From Pseudomonas sp. SG20056 (GTDB lineage: Bacteria > Pseudomonadota > Gammaproteobacteria > Pseudomonadales > Pseudomonadaceae): a DNA stretch of 64,000 nt. The stretch covers positions 4,154,001 through 4,218,000 of the forward strand of contig NZ_CP134499.1 of the NCBI RefSeq assembly GCF_031764535.1. The letters are read 5' to 3'. Both the position numbers and the translations under genes were made by a program. Positions 56,512-64,000 of this stretch are shown piece by piece (positions within the stretch are counted from its first letter, which is position 1; every line of letters begins with the position of its first letter). Under the pieces are notes generated by a model. The model saw only the letters and a program-made list of their open reading frames with translations, was not told the DNA's origin and did no database searches.

Positions 56512-56581
56512 TTGCGGCGCGTGAGCCGCGCCGCTAGACCGCTGAGAGCAGCATGCCCGGCCGTCAGCGACTGAGCATGCC

Positions 56582-57898
56582 TCAGTCCTGCATGGCCTGG
56601 GTAAATTGCCCAATGGCATCCACCACGCGCTGCGCCTCATCGCGGATTTCCAGCATCACCTCGCCCGCCTTGTTGGCCAATAGCACGCCCTGTTCCGTTT
56701 TCTGCTTGCTGCCATCCATGCCACTGACCGCCTTCAGCGCCAGGTCATGGTTGAGACGCACAACGTCGTTAATCTCGACCGTCGCCTGGCTGGTGCGCGC
56801 GGCCAGGTTGCGCACCTCATCCGCCACCACGGCAAAGCCGCGGCCTTGTTCACCGGCTCGTGCCGCCTCGATGGCCGCATTGAGCGCCAAGAGGTTGGTT
56901 TGTTCGGCAATCCCGCGGATAACCTGAACGATGCTGCTGATACGCTCGGACTGCGCGCTCAACGCGCCAATATTCTCGGAAACATGCGTCAGCTCAGTGG
57001 CAATACCACGCACCACCTGCATGGTTTCTTCGACCGTTTCAGCGCCCTTGATCGCGCTTTCATCGGTTTCCCGAGCGATATCAAAGGCCAGCTGGGCAGC
57101 GGCGGATTCGGCCTCGCGGTGCTCCACCTGGTTGGTGATGTCACTGGCAAACTTGACCACCCCATACAGCCGACCACCTGCGTCATACAGCGGATTATAA
57201 GTGGCGCGCAACCACACCACGCGGCCGCTTTTGGTCACGCGTTTGAAGCGATCAGCAATAAACTCGCCCTGGTTCAGACGCTGCCAGAAGCGCCGATAGT
57301 CATCACTGGCAGCCTCCTCATGGGTGCAGAACTGGCGGTGATGGACGCCACGCACTTCCTCCAGGCGATAGCCCATGGTGCTGAGGAAGTTCTCATTGGC
57401 ATCCTGCACCTCGCCGGCCAGATTGAACTCGATCACCGCCGTCGAGCGGTTGATCGCCTTCAGGTAACTATCATGCTGATGCTCGGCATGCATGCGCTCG
57501 GTGATGTCGGCAGCCAGTTTGATGACCTTGATGACCATTCCCTGGGCGTCGCGCACTGGCATATAGCTGGCCTCCAGCCAGACCTCGCGGCCGCCCTTGG
57601 CAATGCGCATATAGCGGTCACTGAAGCTCTCACCATCAGCCAGACGCCGCCAGAATTGCGCATAAGCAGGGCTCGCCACCTGCTCCTTGCTGCAGAACAT
57701 GCGGTGGTGCTGACCGCGTACTTCTTCCAGGCGATAGCCCATGGTTGCGAGAAACGGCGCGTTGGCATCGAGAATCTCACCCTGGGCGGTGAACTCGATC
57801 ATGGCGAAGGTTTGTCGAATGGCACCGACAACCTGCTGGCTGGTTGCCAGTTGCAGCAGGCACTGCTGCAACTCACTGCGAAGCTGTGAACCGAACAT
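56582..57898 (-). CDS. Soluble PAS-PAS-methyl-accepting transducer (BdlA-like), copy 2
   Basis: A 438-residue paralogue of the convergent copy 1, with the same layout: PAS about 25-140, PAS about 150-262, MCP domain to the end, no TM segments. Marks are LEEVRGQHHRMFC and LEEVRGVHHRQFC and the conserved signalling hairpin. The N-terminus before PAS1 and the MCP tail differ from copy 1. The sensor ligand or cofactor, perhaps heme or FAD by analogy with BdlA, cannot be read. The 3' ends of the two genes are 70 bases apart. Confidence 0.88.
   Translation of the reverse strand: MFGSQLRSELQQCLLQLATSQQVVGAIRQTFAMIEFTAQGEILDANAPFLATMGYRLEEVRGQHHRMFCSKEQVASPAYAQFWRRLADGESFSDRYMRIAKGGREVWLEASYMPVRDAQGMVIKVIKLAADITERMHAEHQHDSYLKAINRSTAVIEFNLAGEVQDANENFLSTMGYRLEEVRGVHHRQFCTHEEAASDDYRRFWQRLNQGEFIADRFKRVTKSGRVVWLRATYNPLYDAGGRLYGVVKFASDITNQVEHREAESAAAQLAFDIARETDESAIKGAETVEETMQVVRGIATELTHVSENIGALSAQSERISSIVQVIRGIAEQTNLLALNAAIEAARAGEQGRGFAVVADEVRNLAARTSQATVEINDVVRLNHDLALKAVSGMDGSKQKTEQGVLLANKAGEVMLEIRDEAQRVVDAIGQFTQAMQD
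56772..56940 (-). repeat. Inverted repeat arm 2 (MCP hairpin region)
   Basis: Partner of 56150-56319 in opposite orientation, with a 452-base spacer holding the 3' ends of both receptor genes. Recombination between arms would invert the spacer and swap the C-terminal tails. Confidence 0.85.
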
Positions 57899-58003
57899 AC
57901 GAAGCGCCTCAGAAAGGGCAATATTTGCTCAGGGCACACGGCAATCAATTCATCCCTGACCCACCAGCGTATCGACACGCGGTGCTTAACGTTTAGCTCA
58001 GAT

Positions 58004-59725
58004 TCATTGCGCGCGCATGGCCCGCGCCGTACTTTCTTCATCCAGAGCGCGCAAAGCCTGGTACTGGCTGACAAATACCTGCCCGCCAAAGCGCTGCAGA
58101 AACTCCGAGCGTTGTAGCCGATCCATCACCGGCCCCTTCACTTCTGCCAAATGCAGCTGCACGCCTGCGCTGTGTAAGCGCTCGCTGATCGCCTCCAGGG
58201 TATCCAGAGCGCTGGCATCAATCTGATTGACCCCGGAGCACATCAGCACCAGATGCCGCACGCTGGAGCGTTTGGCGATCAGCGCGCCGATACGCTCTTC
58301 CAGAAACCGCGCATTGGGGAAGTACAGGCTTTCATCGACACGCAGCGACAGCACGCTGGGGCTTTCCACGACCTGATAGCGCTCGACATTGCGAAAGTGC
58401 TCGCTGCCGGGTAGCTGGCCGACCACCGCCATATGCGGCCAGCTGGTACGCCAGAGAAACAACAGGAGCGACAGACTTACCCCGAGCAGAATGCCGGCCT
58501 CGACACCGTACAACAGCACGCCGACCAGCGTTGCCAGCTGCGCCACCCCTTCCTGCGGCGAGTAGCGCCAGGTGCGGCGCAGGCCGGAGACATCAATCAG
58601 CCCCACTACCGCGACAATAATGCTCGCGGCCAATACCGCTTGCGGCAGGTGCTGCAGCAACGGCGCCAGCCCCAGAACTGCAGCCAGCATCAACCCCGCC
58701 GCAAACACACCCACTAACGGCGTGGCTACATTGCTTTGCAGCGCCAGCGCCGAGCGCGAAAAGCTCGCCGCAACCGGCATGCCGCCACTGCATGCGGCAG
58801 CGATGTTGGCGGCGCCCTGACCGAGCAGTTCCTGGTCAGGGTTGATCGACTGACGCTTGCGCATCGCCTGGCTCTGGGCAATGGAGACCGACTCGACAAA
58901 ACCCACCAGGGCAATCAACACGGCTGCCGGCAATAGCTCGCGCAGCAATCCCAGCTCCAGGCTTGGGAACGCCAGCGGCGGCAAGCCCGCCGCCACCGTG
59001 CCGACAACACGCACGCCATACGCCTCCAGCTGCAGCACCGCGCCGAGGGCCATCGCCAATAGCATCAGCAGCAACGCACTCAACTGCCTGATACGCAGCG
59101 CCAGCGCCTCAGGCACACCGAACATGCCCAGGTTACGCAGCAGCACCAGCAGCGCCAGGCTGCCCAGCCCCAACAGCAACGTCGGCAGGTGCAGCGCCGG
59201 CAACTGCGTATACAGCGCGGGCAACACCTGCAACAGGGTCAGCCCGTCGGCGGAGATACCCAATAAATGCTTGAACTGGCTGACTGCAATCAGCAACGCC
59301 GAGCCGCTGACAAAACCGGAAATCACCGGATGGCTGAGAAAATTGGCGACAAAGCCCATCCGCAACAGCCCCATCAGCAACAGCAATACGCCGACCAGCA
59401 GGGTCAAGGTGGCGGCCGCTGCCAGATACGCCGCAGTACCAGCGGCAGCCACCGGGGCCAAGGCCGCCGCAGTCATCAGCGCCAGCACCGCCACCGGGCC
59501 GAACGACAGTGCCACGCCGGGGCTCGCGCCAATCAAGGCATAAACGACCAGCGGCAGAATGCTCGCGTACAACCCCGCCACCGCCGGCAACCCAGCCAGC
59601 TGCGCATAGGCCAACGCCTGTGGCACCAGCAGCAGACAGACCAGGCAGGCGGCGAGCAGATCGCGGCCTGCCTGATCGCGGTCGTAACGACGCAAGGTAG
59701 TCAGCAGCGTCCACCTAGAGAACAT
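58004..59725 (-). CDS. SulP-family anion transporter with C-terminal STAS domain
   Basis: A 573-residue transporter with 10-14 TM segments starting at about residue 25 (family motif LLVPQALAYAQLAGLPAVAGLYASILP), SGFVSGSALLIAVSQFKHLLG, and QELLGQGAANIAAACSGGMPVAASFSRSALA. The STAS domain covers about 450-560. SulP proteins carry sulfate or other anions; in this operon export or uptake of sulfite or sulfate is the likely role. Its start overlaps the dioxygenase gene by 11 bases (59715-59725), so it belongs to the sulfur operon as last gene. Confidence 0.9.
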   Translation of the reverse strand: MFSRWTLLTTLRRYDRDQAGRDLLAACLVCLLLVPQALAYAQLAGLPAVAGLYASILPLVVYALIGASPGVALSFGPVAVLALMTAAALAPVAAAGTAAYLAAAATLTLLVGVLLLLMGLLRMGFVANFLSHPVISGFVSGSALLIAVSQFKHLLGISADGLTLLQVLPALYTQLPALHLPTLLLGLGSLALLVLLRNLGMFGVPEALALRIRQLSALLLMLLAMALGAVLQLEAYGVRVVGTVAAGLPPLAFPSLELGLLRELLPAAVLIALVGFVESVSIAQSQAMRKRQSINPDQELLGQGAANIAAACSGGMPVAASFSRSALALQSNVATPLVGVFAAGLMLAAVLGLAPLLQHLPQAVLAASIIVAVVGLIDVSGLRRTWRYSPQEGVAQLATLVGVLLYGVEAGILLGVSLSLLLFLWRTSWPHMAVVGQLPGSEHFRNVERYQVVESPSVLSLRVDESLYFPNARFLEERIGALIAKRSSVRHLVLMCSGVNQIDASALDTLEAISERLHSAGVQLHLAEVKGPVMDRLQRSEFLQRFGGQVFVSQYQALRALDEESTARAMRAQ

Positions 59726-60578
59726 TCAGCGGCACCTTGAGGTAACGCACACCATTGTCTTCGGCGGGCGGCAGATGGCCGGCGCGCATATTCACCTGCA
59801 CCGAGGGCAGCATCAGCGCCGGCATGCCCAGGCTGGCATCGCGGGCCTGACGCATGGCGACAAAGGCCTCCTCGTCGACGCCCTGGTGCACATGCACGTT
59901 ATGCGCGCGCTGCTCGGCCACGGTGGTCTGGTAGCGATGCTGCTCACGCCCCGGCGCCAGGTAGTCGTGGCACATGAATAGTCGGGTGCTGTCAGGCAGG
60001 GCAAACAGCCGGCTAATCGAACGGTACAACGCCCGCGCATCGCCACCGGGAAAGTCGCAGCGCGCGGTGCCGTAATCCGGCATAAACAGGGTGTCGCCGA
60101 CAAACGCTGCATCGCCGATCAGGTAGGTCATGCAGGCTGGTGTATGCCCAGGGGTATGTAGGGCGCGGGCATTTAGCGAGCCGAGCTGAAACACCTGCTC
60201 ATCGCGGAACAACTGATCGAACTGACGGCCATCAACGGCGAACTCGCTACCGGCATTGAACAACTTGCCGAAGGTGTTCTGCACCACGCGGATCTGCTCA
60301 CCGATTGCCAATTGCCCACCCAGGGCAGCCTTGAGATAGGGCGCGGCGGACAGGTGGTCGGCATGCACATGGGTTTCCAGTAACCATTGCACGCTCAGGC
60401 CCTGCTCGCGCACGTAGGCGATCAAGCGGTCGGCACTGGTGGTAGCGGTTCGCCCGGCCGCCGCATCGTAATCCAGCACCGAGTCGATAATGGCGCACTG
60501 CGCAGTAGCTGGATCGCTGACGACATAACTGTAGGTCGAGGTGGCAGGGTCGAAAAAAGCCTGAATGAACGGGGACAT
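59715..60578 (-). CDS. blh: MBL-fold persulfide dioxygenase (Blh/ETHE1-like)
   Basis: A 287-residue metallo-beta-lactamase-fold protein. The iron-binding motif HVHADH (His70, His72, Asp74, His75) and HTPGHTPACMTYLIGD are typical of persulfide dioxygenases, which oxidise glutathione persulfide to sulfite. A short N-terminal extension and a ~50-residue tail make it Blh-like rather than ETHE1-like. GGAG precedes the ATG by 6 bases. Within a BigR-type operon this step detoxifies hydrogen sulfide. Confidence 0.88.
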   Translation of the reverse strand: MSPFIQAFFDPATSTYSYVVSDPATAQCAIIDSVLDYDAAAGRTATTSADRLIAYVREQGLSVQWLLETHVHADHLSAAPYLKAALGGQLAIGEQIRVVQNTFGKLFNAGSEFAVDGRQFDQLFRDEQVFQLGSLNARALHTPGHTPACMTYLIGDAAFVGDTLFMPDYGTARCDFPGGDARALYRSISRLFALPDSTRLFMCHDYLAPGREQHRYQTTVAEQRAHNVHVHQGVDEEAFVAMRQARDASLGMPALMLPSVQVNMRAGHLPPAEDNGVRYLKVPLNVL

Positions 60579-60625
60579 GGCAGCTCCAACCGACCAGCGG
60601 CGAAACCGGTCGGTATTGCAGTGGG

Positions 60626-60817
60626 TTAAGCCTTGGTCTTGCAGGTGCTGATACCCAGCAGCGGGTACAGCGGACAGAAGCGAAACAGACCGGTTGCCAG
60701 CGGCACGATGCCGATCAGCCCCCAGAGGCCAATCACGCCGCTCAGGCTCAAGCCCAACAGAATCAGACCTGCGGCAATGCGCAGGCTACGGTCGAGGGTG
60801 CCAACATTTGCTTTCAT
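60626..60817 (-). CDS. DUF2892 (YgaP-like membrane tail) protein
   Basis: A 63-residue membrane protein with two TM helices (about 14-30 and 34-50): IGLWGLIGIVPLATGLFRFCPLYPLLGISTC. This is the DUF2892 domain, found as the anchor of the rhodanese YgaP and as separate small proteins next to sulfur genes. The start at 60817 has GGGAGATC upstream; the longer frame starting at 60955 is not used. Conserved Cys residues in FCPLYPLLGISTC may carry sulfur. Confidence 0.88.
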   Translation of the reverse strand: MKANVGTLDRSLRIAAGLILLGLSLSGVIGLWGLIGIVPLATGLFRFCPLYPLLGISTCKTKA

Positions 60818-60837
60818 AGTGATCTCCCGATCATCAA

Positions 60838-61254
60838 TTACCCGCGCTGGCGTTCCAGCGCAGCAAACACAACCATTCCCACCAGCATGGCCGCCACGAA
60901 CAGCAGCACCTGCCAGCGCCCGGTGAGCAGAATCGCCACGGCCGGGCCTGGGCAAATGCCAGCAATCCCCCAGCCGATACCGAACAACAGGCTGCCGCCG
61001 ATCAACCGCCGATCCAGCTCACGTTTGCCCGGTAACTGCATCGGCGCACCGAGCAGACTGCTGCGCTGCAAGCGCGCCCAACTGAACGGTAGAAATGCCA
61101 CACCAATCGCAGCCACCATCACCAGGGCCAACGATGGATCCCAGGCGCCGGCCAGGTCGAGAAACGCCAGCACCTTGGCCGGGTTGGCCATGCCTGCGCT
61201 CAGCAGGCCGATGCCAAAGGTCACACCGGCAAGAAAGGCCAACAGTTTGCGCAT
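60838..61254 (-). CDS. YeeE/YedE-family half transporter 2
   Basis: A 138-residue four-TM protein: LAFLAGVTFGIGLLSAGMANPAKVLAFLDL and GWGIAGICPGPAVAIL with a conserved Cys. It pairs with the adjacent half to form a TsuA-like channel for thiosulfate or sulfide compounds. The ATG at 61254 is 2 bases after the stop of the first half. The 43-codon upstream extension overlaps the first half and is rejected. Confidence 0.88.
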   Translation of the reverse strand: MRKLLAFLAGVTFGIGLLSAGMANPAKVLAFLDLAGAWDPSLALVMVAAIGVAFLPFSWARLQRSSLLGAPMQLPGKRELDRRLIGGSLLFGIGWGIAGICPGPAVAILLTGRWQVLLFVAAMLVGMVVFAALERQRG

Positions 61255-61256
61255 GT

Positions 61257-61688
61257 TCAAGCCCCCAGCAGATGACGCAGGACAAACACCGTGGCGAAAC
61301 CGGCGGCCATAAAACTCAAGGTGGCAGCCAGGGAACGCGGTGACAGCCGCGATAAACCACAGACGCCATGCCCGCTGGTGCAACCTGCGCCATAACGGGT
61401 GCCGACACCGACCAGCAGACCGGCAACCGTCAGCGCCAGCCAGCCGCTGTCGATCTGAATCTCGGGCAGACGGCTAAACAGCTGCCAGAGCAGCGGCGCG
61501 AGCAGTACGCCCAGCAGAAACAGACCCTTCTCGCCCCACCCTTCACCACGCTCAAGCAAACTGCCGAGCAGGCCGCTAATACCGGCCACACGGCCATTCA
61601 TTACGGCAAACAAGCTGGCAGCCAGGCCAATCAATGCGCCACCCGCCAGGGCGCTCCAGGGCGTGAAGTTGTACCAATCGATACTCAT
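61257..61688 (-). CDS. YeeE/YedE-family half transporter 1
   Basis: A 143-residue protein with four TM helices and the family motif GTRYGAGCTSGHGVCGLSR, whose Cys residues form the sulfur-relay path in YeeE. The start ATG overlaps the regulator stop (ATGA, 61685-61688). Two half genes like these replace one full-length YeeE in many sulfide operons. Confidence 0.9.
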   Translation of the reverse strand: MSIDWYNFTPWSALAGGALIGLAASLFAVMNGRVAGISGLLGSLLERGEGWGEKGLFLLGVLLAPLLWQLFSRLPEIQIDSGWLALTVAGLLVGVGTRYGAGCTSGHGVCGLSRLSPRSLAATLSFMAAGFATVFVLRHLLGA

Positions 61689-62017
61689 TGCTCACCTGCG
61701 CAGAACAGCTGATACAGAGTGTTGATCACCGCCAGCGCCGCCGGGCTGCTGATGCAGTAATAGATCTGCTTACCCTCACGACGCGTCGCCACCAGCCCCT
61801 CACGGCGCAACACCGCCAGCTGCTGCGACAACGTCGGCTGTTGAATACCCAGCAGCGTTTCCAGCTCGCTGACATTGCGTTCGCCCTGGGAGAGCTGACA
61901 CAGCAGCAACAGGCGATCCGGATTGCCCAGAGCCTTGAGCAACTGCCCCGCCGCATCGGCATTGGCGCGCAATTGCTGGATATCGAGTGGCGGGTGCTCA
62001 GGCGTCATGGCAAGCAT
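61685..62017 (-). CDS. bigR: ArsR-type persulfide sensor (BigR/SqrR-like)
   Basis: A 110-residue winged-helix repressor: NVSELETLLGIQQPTLSQQLAVLRREGLVATRREGKQIYY. Cys40 and Cys106 are 66 residues apart, the same spacing as the dithiol pair that forms a tetrasulfide in BigR and SqrR; a third Cys88 lies in the wing. Metal sites of arsenic or zinc sensors are absent. It is first in the operon and would repress it until reactive sulfur appears. An ATG at 62008 with GAG upstream is a possible alternative start. Confidence 0.88.
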   Translation of the reverse strand: MLAMTPEHPPLDIQQLRANADAAGQLLKALGNPDRLLLLCQLSQGERNVSELETLLGIQQPTLSQQLAVLRREGLVATRREGKQIYYCISSPAALAVINTLYQLFCAGEQ

Positions 62018-62038
62018 CTCAATTAAGATAAAAACAAT

Positions 62039-62061
62039 CTATTCTTTTATATATTGAATAG
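62039..62061. promoter_or_regulatory. Candidate BigR operator
   Basis: CTATTC (62039-62044) and GAATAG (62056-62061) are a perfect 6-bp dyad around an 11-base AT-only core, 22 bases upstream of the regulator start in the only AT-rich part of the region. ATATTGAAT-like sequences of this kind are bound by BigR elsewhere. Confidence 0.6.
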
Positions 62062-62103
62062 CAAGCACTGCCCGCGACACCACACAGAGGTTAATCACAG
62101 GCG

Positions 62104-62132
62104 ATAAAAAACCCGGAACAGAGTCCGGGTTT
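62104..62132 (-). terminator. Intrinsic terminator after the porin gene
   Basis: AAACCCGGA and TCCGGGTTT form a 9-bp stem with a 6-base loop; the minus strand continues TTTTT. A second dyad TCAGGCTGAG / CTCAGCCTGA lies closer to the gene at 62143-62174. Confidence 0.85.
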
Positions 62133-62186
62133 CGTTTGCTGCTCAGGCTGAGATGGATGCAACAGCTCAGCCTGAAACCGCCACAA

Positions 62187-63446
62187 TTACAGCAGTGGCA
62201 GGGTGTAGCTGACGATCAGACGGTTTTCGTCGATGTCACGGCTGAAGTTGTTGCGCATGGTCGCGTTGCGCCACTTGATACCGAGGTTCTTGAAGGTGCC
62301 TTCCTGAACCACATAGGCGATATCCATGTTGCGCTCCCACTCTTTACCTTCTGAGGCTGCGCCGCGATCAATATTGTCGCCAGTCAGATAGCGGGTCATA
62401 AAGGTCAGGCCGGGGATGCCAACGGAAGCGAAATCGAAGTCATAACGTGCCTGCCAGGATTTCTCGTCCTTGGCAGCAAAGTTGCCGATTTGCACATAGT
62501 TGACCAGGAACGGATCAGTACCACCGACATAGGCAAAACCGGTGTCACCGCTCATTTTCTGGTAGCCAAGGCCAAATTTATGGCCGCTCAGCGCATAGGT
62601 CACCATCGCGCCGAATGCCTTGTTATCGACATTGCTCAGGCCGTCATCGGTGGAGCGGGCATAACGCACGTCGGTCTTCAGGCTCTGCTTGTCGCCCAGC
62701 GGCAGTACATGCACCAGGTTGAAGGAATGCTGTTTGTACAGGTCTTCCAGATTGGAATAGTAATAACCCGCAGTCAGATCCTTGGTGAGCTTGTAGTTAC
62801 CGCCAGCAAAGGCGAACTCGTTGGACTGATTGACGGCACCACCCTTAATTTTGATACCACTCAAGGAGTAGGTATTCAGGGTCATGTCTTCATAGTCTTG
62901 CGAGTTGCGGTTGTTGACCTCATCGAGGTAACCCGCATCCAGGGTCAGACCATCAATTTCCTGGGATACCAGGTTACCGCCGCGGAAAATTTGCGGCAGC
63001 AAACGGCTATCGCTGGAGGCGATCGCCTGATTCTTGAACTGCATCTGGCCGACGCGCAGGGTGCTTTTGGAAACCTTGGCCTTGGCAGCTACAGCCAGAC
63101 CGGAGTAGTTATCTTGGGAGCCCTTGGAGGAACTATCCGGAACCAGCAGACCACTACCTGCAGTGCCATCTCCCGAATCCAGCTTGAAGCCGAGCATGCC
63201 GATGGCGTCGAGACCGAAACCGACGGTGCCTTCGGTGAAGCCCGACTCAGCGCGCAGGATAAAACCTTGAGCCCACTCTTCGGACTTGTGCTGACCCGCG
63301 TCTTCACGGAAGTCGCGGTTGTAGTAGAAGTTGCGCGCTTCGAGGCTGGCTTTGCTGTCGCCGATAAAGTCGGCATGGGCGATTTGGCTCAGGGACAAGC
63401 CCAGGGTGCTGGCAGCAACGGCCAGGGCCAGGGAGGTCTTTCTCAT
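62187..63446 (-). CDS. OprD-family outer-membrane porin
   Basis: A 419-residue beta-barrel with a signal peptide (1-25, ending AHA) followed by DFIGDSKASLEARNFYYNRD, the classic OprD start. Later marks are NSQDYEDMTLNTYSLSG and the C-terminal RNNFSRDIDENRLIVSYTLPLL ending in aromatic/hydrophobic barrel strands. OprD/Opd porins take up amino acids, peptides or aromatic acids. GGAGA lies 8 bases before the ATG. Substrate is not readable. Confidence 0.93.
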   Translation of the reverse strand: MRKTSLALAVAASTLGLSLSQIAHADFIGDSKASLEARNFYYNRDFREDAGQHKSEEWAQGFILRAESGFTEGTVGFGLDAIGMLGFKLDSGDGTAGSGLLVPDSSSKGSQDNYSGLAVAAKAKVSKSTLRVGQMQFKNQAIASSDSRLLPQIFRGGNLVSQEIDGLTLDAGYLDEVNNRNSQDYEDMTLNTYSLSGIKIKGGAVNQSNEFAFAGGNYKLTKDLTAGYYYSNLEDLYKQHSFNLVHVLPLGDKQSLKTDVRYARSTDDGLSNVDNKAFGAMVTYALSGHKFGLGYQKMSGDTGFAYVGGTDPFLVNYVQIGNFAAKDEKSWQARYDFDFASVGIPGLTFMTRYLTGDNIDRGAASEGKEWERNMDIAYVVQEGTFKNLGIKWRNATMRNNFSRDIDENRLIVSYTLPLL

Positions 63447-63847
63447 TATGTGTTCTCCAGTTGTGTGTGGGTTGCACATCGGTGCGGGTACTGTCTTCAG
63501 CCTGTGAAGCGGCAGGCGCGCACCGAATTCGGGGAGTTATTGCAGGGCCAGACGCCGGGCAGGCGAACAGCTGCCGCAGCCAGGGCCGGCCGTGCAATAA
63601 GCGAAATCAGGTGAGCGCGTGAAGGCAGTCAGCGCGAACTGGGGAATGAGGACATAGCAGCGGACAGGTAAAAATCATGGCGCAGGTCTCTTCATTTTTA
63701 TTGTCGGCCGATAATCTCGGCCGTTATACGCTGAGCCCTACGCAGATACTGTGCCAGCTGCCCAAAACAGCTCGCCGAGGCGTCTATTACAAGGTTTTAC
63801 AGGTTTGTGACGAGGCCCTTGCAGGCCTGACAAAGAAGCAATAAGCG
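63447..63847. other. Gene-free region upstream of the porin
   Basis: No credible protein frame. It contains a direct repeat TCGGCCG-ATAATC-TCGGCCG at 63704-63723 next to a short AT-rich patch (63690-63703), a possible promoter area for the porin, and a CTTCA/TGAAG hairpin around 63493-63508 in what would be its leader. Confidence 0.4.
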
Positions 63848-63848
63848 G

Positions 63849-63868
63849 TTTTTTGCCGACGGCAAAAA
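63849..63868 (-). terminator. Intrinsic terminator of the truncated GGDEF gene
   Basis: TTTTTGCC (63850-63857) pairs with GGCAAAAA (63861-63868) around GAC, giving T-tracts in both orientations. It lies about 57 bases past the stop at 63925. Confidence 0.75.
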
Positions 63869-63924
63869 GCAAAAAGGCGGGTTATCGCCAGCGCATCGAA
63901 CCAACAGCATGCTCGCGCGCGTGA

Positions 63925-64000
63925 TCAATCCACCACGATCTGATTTTTGCCCTGACGTTTGGCTCGATACATCGCGGCATCGGCGCGCGCATACAGAGCA
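63925..64000 (-). CDS. C-terminal end of a GGDEF diguanylate cyclase
   Basis: The minus strand from the window end reads ALYARADAAMYRAKRQGKNQ, then IVVD and a TGA at 63925. ADxAMYxAKxxGxN is the conserved end of GGDEF domains, so this is the last 24 codons of a diguanylate cyclase gene whose bulk lies beyond base 64000. An intrinsic terminator follows. Confidence 0.88.
   Translation of the reverse strand, partial: ALYARADAAMYRAKRQGKNQIVVD

Noticed and set aside
62490..63614. 374-codon frame opposite the OprD porin, and similar long frames at 27920-29059, 43418-44638 and 56747-57889
   Set aside because: All lie opposite clear genes, have no ribosome site with homologous start, and show no recognisable domain.

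Overview
The window is a contiguous piece of a GC-rich gammaproteobacterial chromosome, almost certainly a Pseudomonas. The evidence is FabY-type fatty-acid initiation, an OprD-family porin, and a gene order (fabY, cysQ, nudE, yrfG, LysM protein; later pckA, hslO, PAP2, hslR, rimB, rimK; envZ, ompR, tex, gshA) that matches from memory the PA5174-PA5203 arc of P. aeruginosa. No prophage, insertion sequence, CRISPR array, tRNA or rRNA was recognised, so this is mainly core genome with accessory insertions.

Layout. 1-7.4 kb: a truncated Fe(III)-binding protein, an acyl-CoA synthetase, fabY and housekeeping hydrolases (cysQ/nudE, yrfG) plus a BON-LysM protein. 7.6-12.4 kb: a LysR regulator, then fdhD coupled to a YdeP-like molybdenum oxidoreductase, and a glycine-zipper protein with a His/Lys tail. 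12.4-18.2 kb: a beta-oxidation-like cluster (thioesterase, Fe-alcohol dehydrogenase, acyl-CoA dehydrogenase, 3-hydroxyacyl-CoA dehydrogenase) with a divergent LysR gene. 18.2-27.9 kb: a cupredoxin-like protein coupled to a GGDEF-EAL enzyme, lipoproteins, a Baeyer-Villiger-type monooxygenase, a nitroreductase, a methyltransferase, a cupin and a DHH phosphoesterase. 28-31.4 kb: a four-gene MCE lipid-transport operon. 31.5-35.4 kb: a fungal-type cytosine deaminase, an ArsR/NIPSNAP/ABM unit and a RecQ-family helicase.

35.4-36.1 kb holds a decayed small gene, a REP-like element and terminators. 36.1-52.7 kb: pckA, hslO, a PAP2 phosphatase, hslR, rimBK, a 1261-residue MASE1-PAS-GGDEF-EAL protein, an envZ/ompR operon with an extra membrane-protein gene between its two parts, tex, gshA and an Rmf-like small protein. 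53-57.9 kb: the agmatine pathway aguB/aguA and two convergent BdlA-like PAS-PAS-chemoreceptor genes that share a ~170 bp inverted repeat. 58-62 kb: a six-gene reactive-sulfur operon (BigR-like regulator, two YeeE halves, DUF2892, persulfide dioxygenase, SulP) with a candidate operator. The window ends with an oprD-type porin and the last codons of a GGDEF gene.

The strongest leads for something undescribed are the small four-helix membrane protein translationally coupled on both sides inside the ompR-envZ operon, the cupredoxin/c-di-GMP enzyme pair, the ArsR gene whose start codon lies in a perfect 24-bp palindrome, and the paired chemoreceptors with an inverted repeat that could exchange their C-termini. 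Functions are inferred from sequence reading alone; no search was run.
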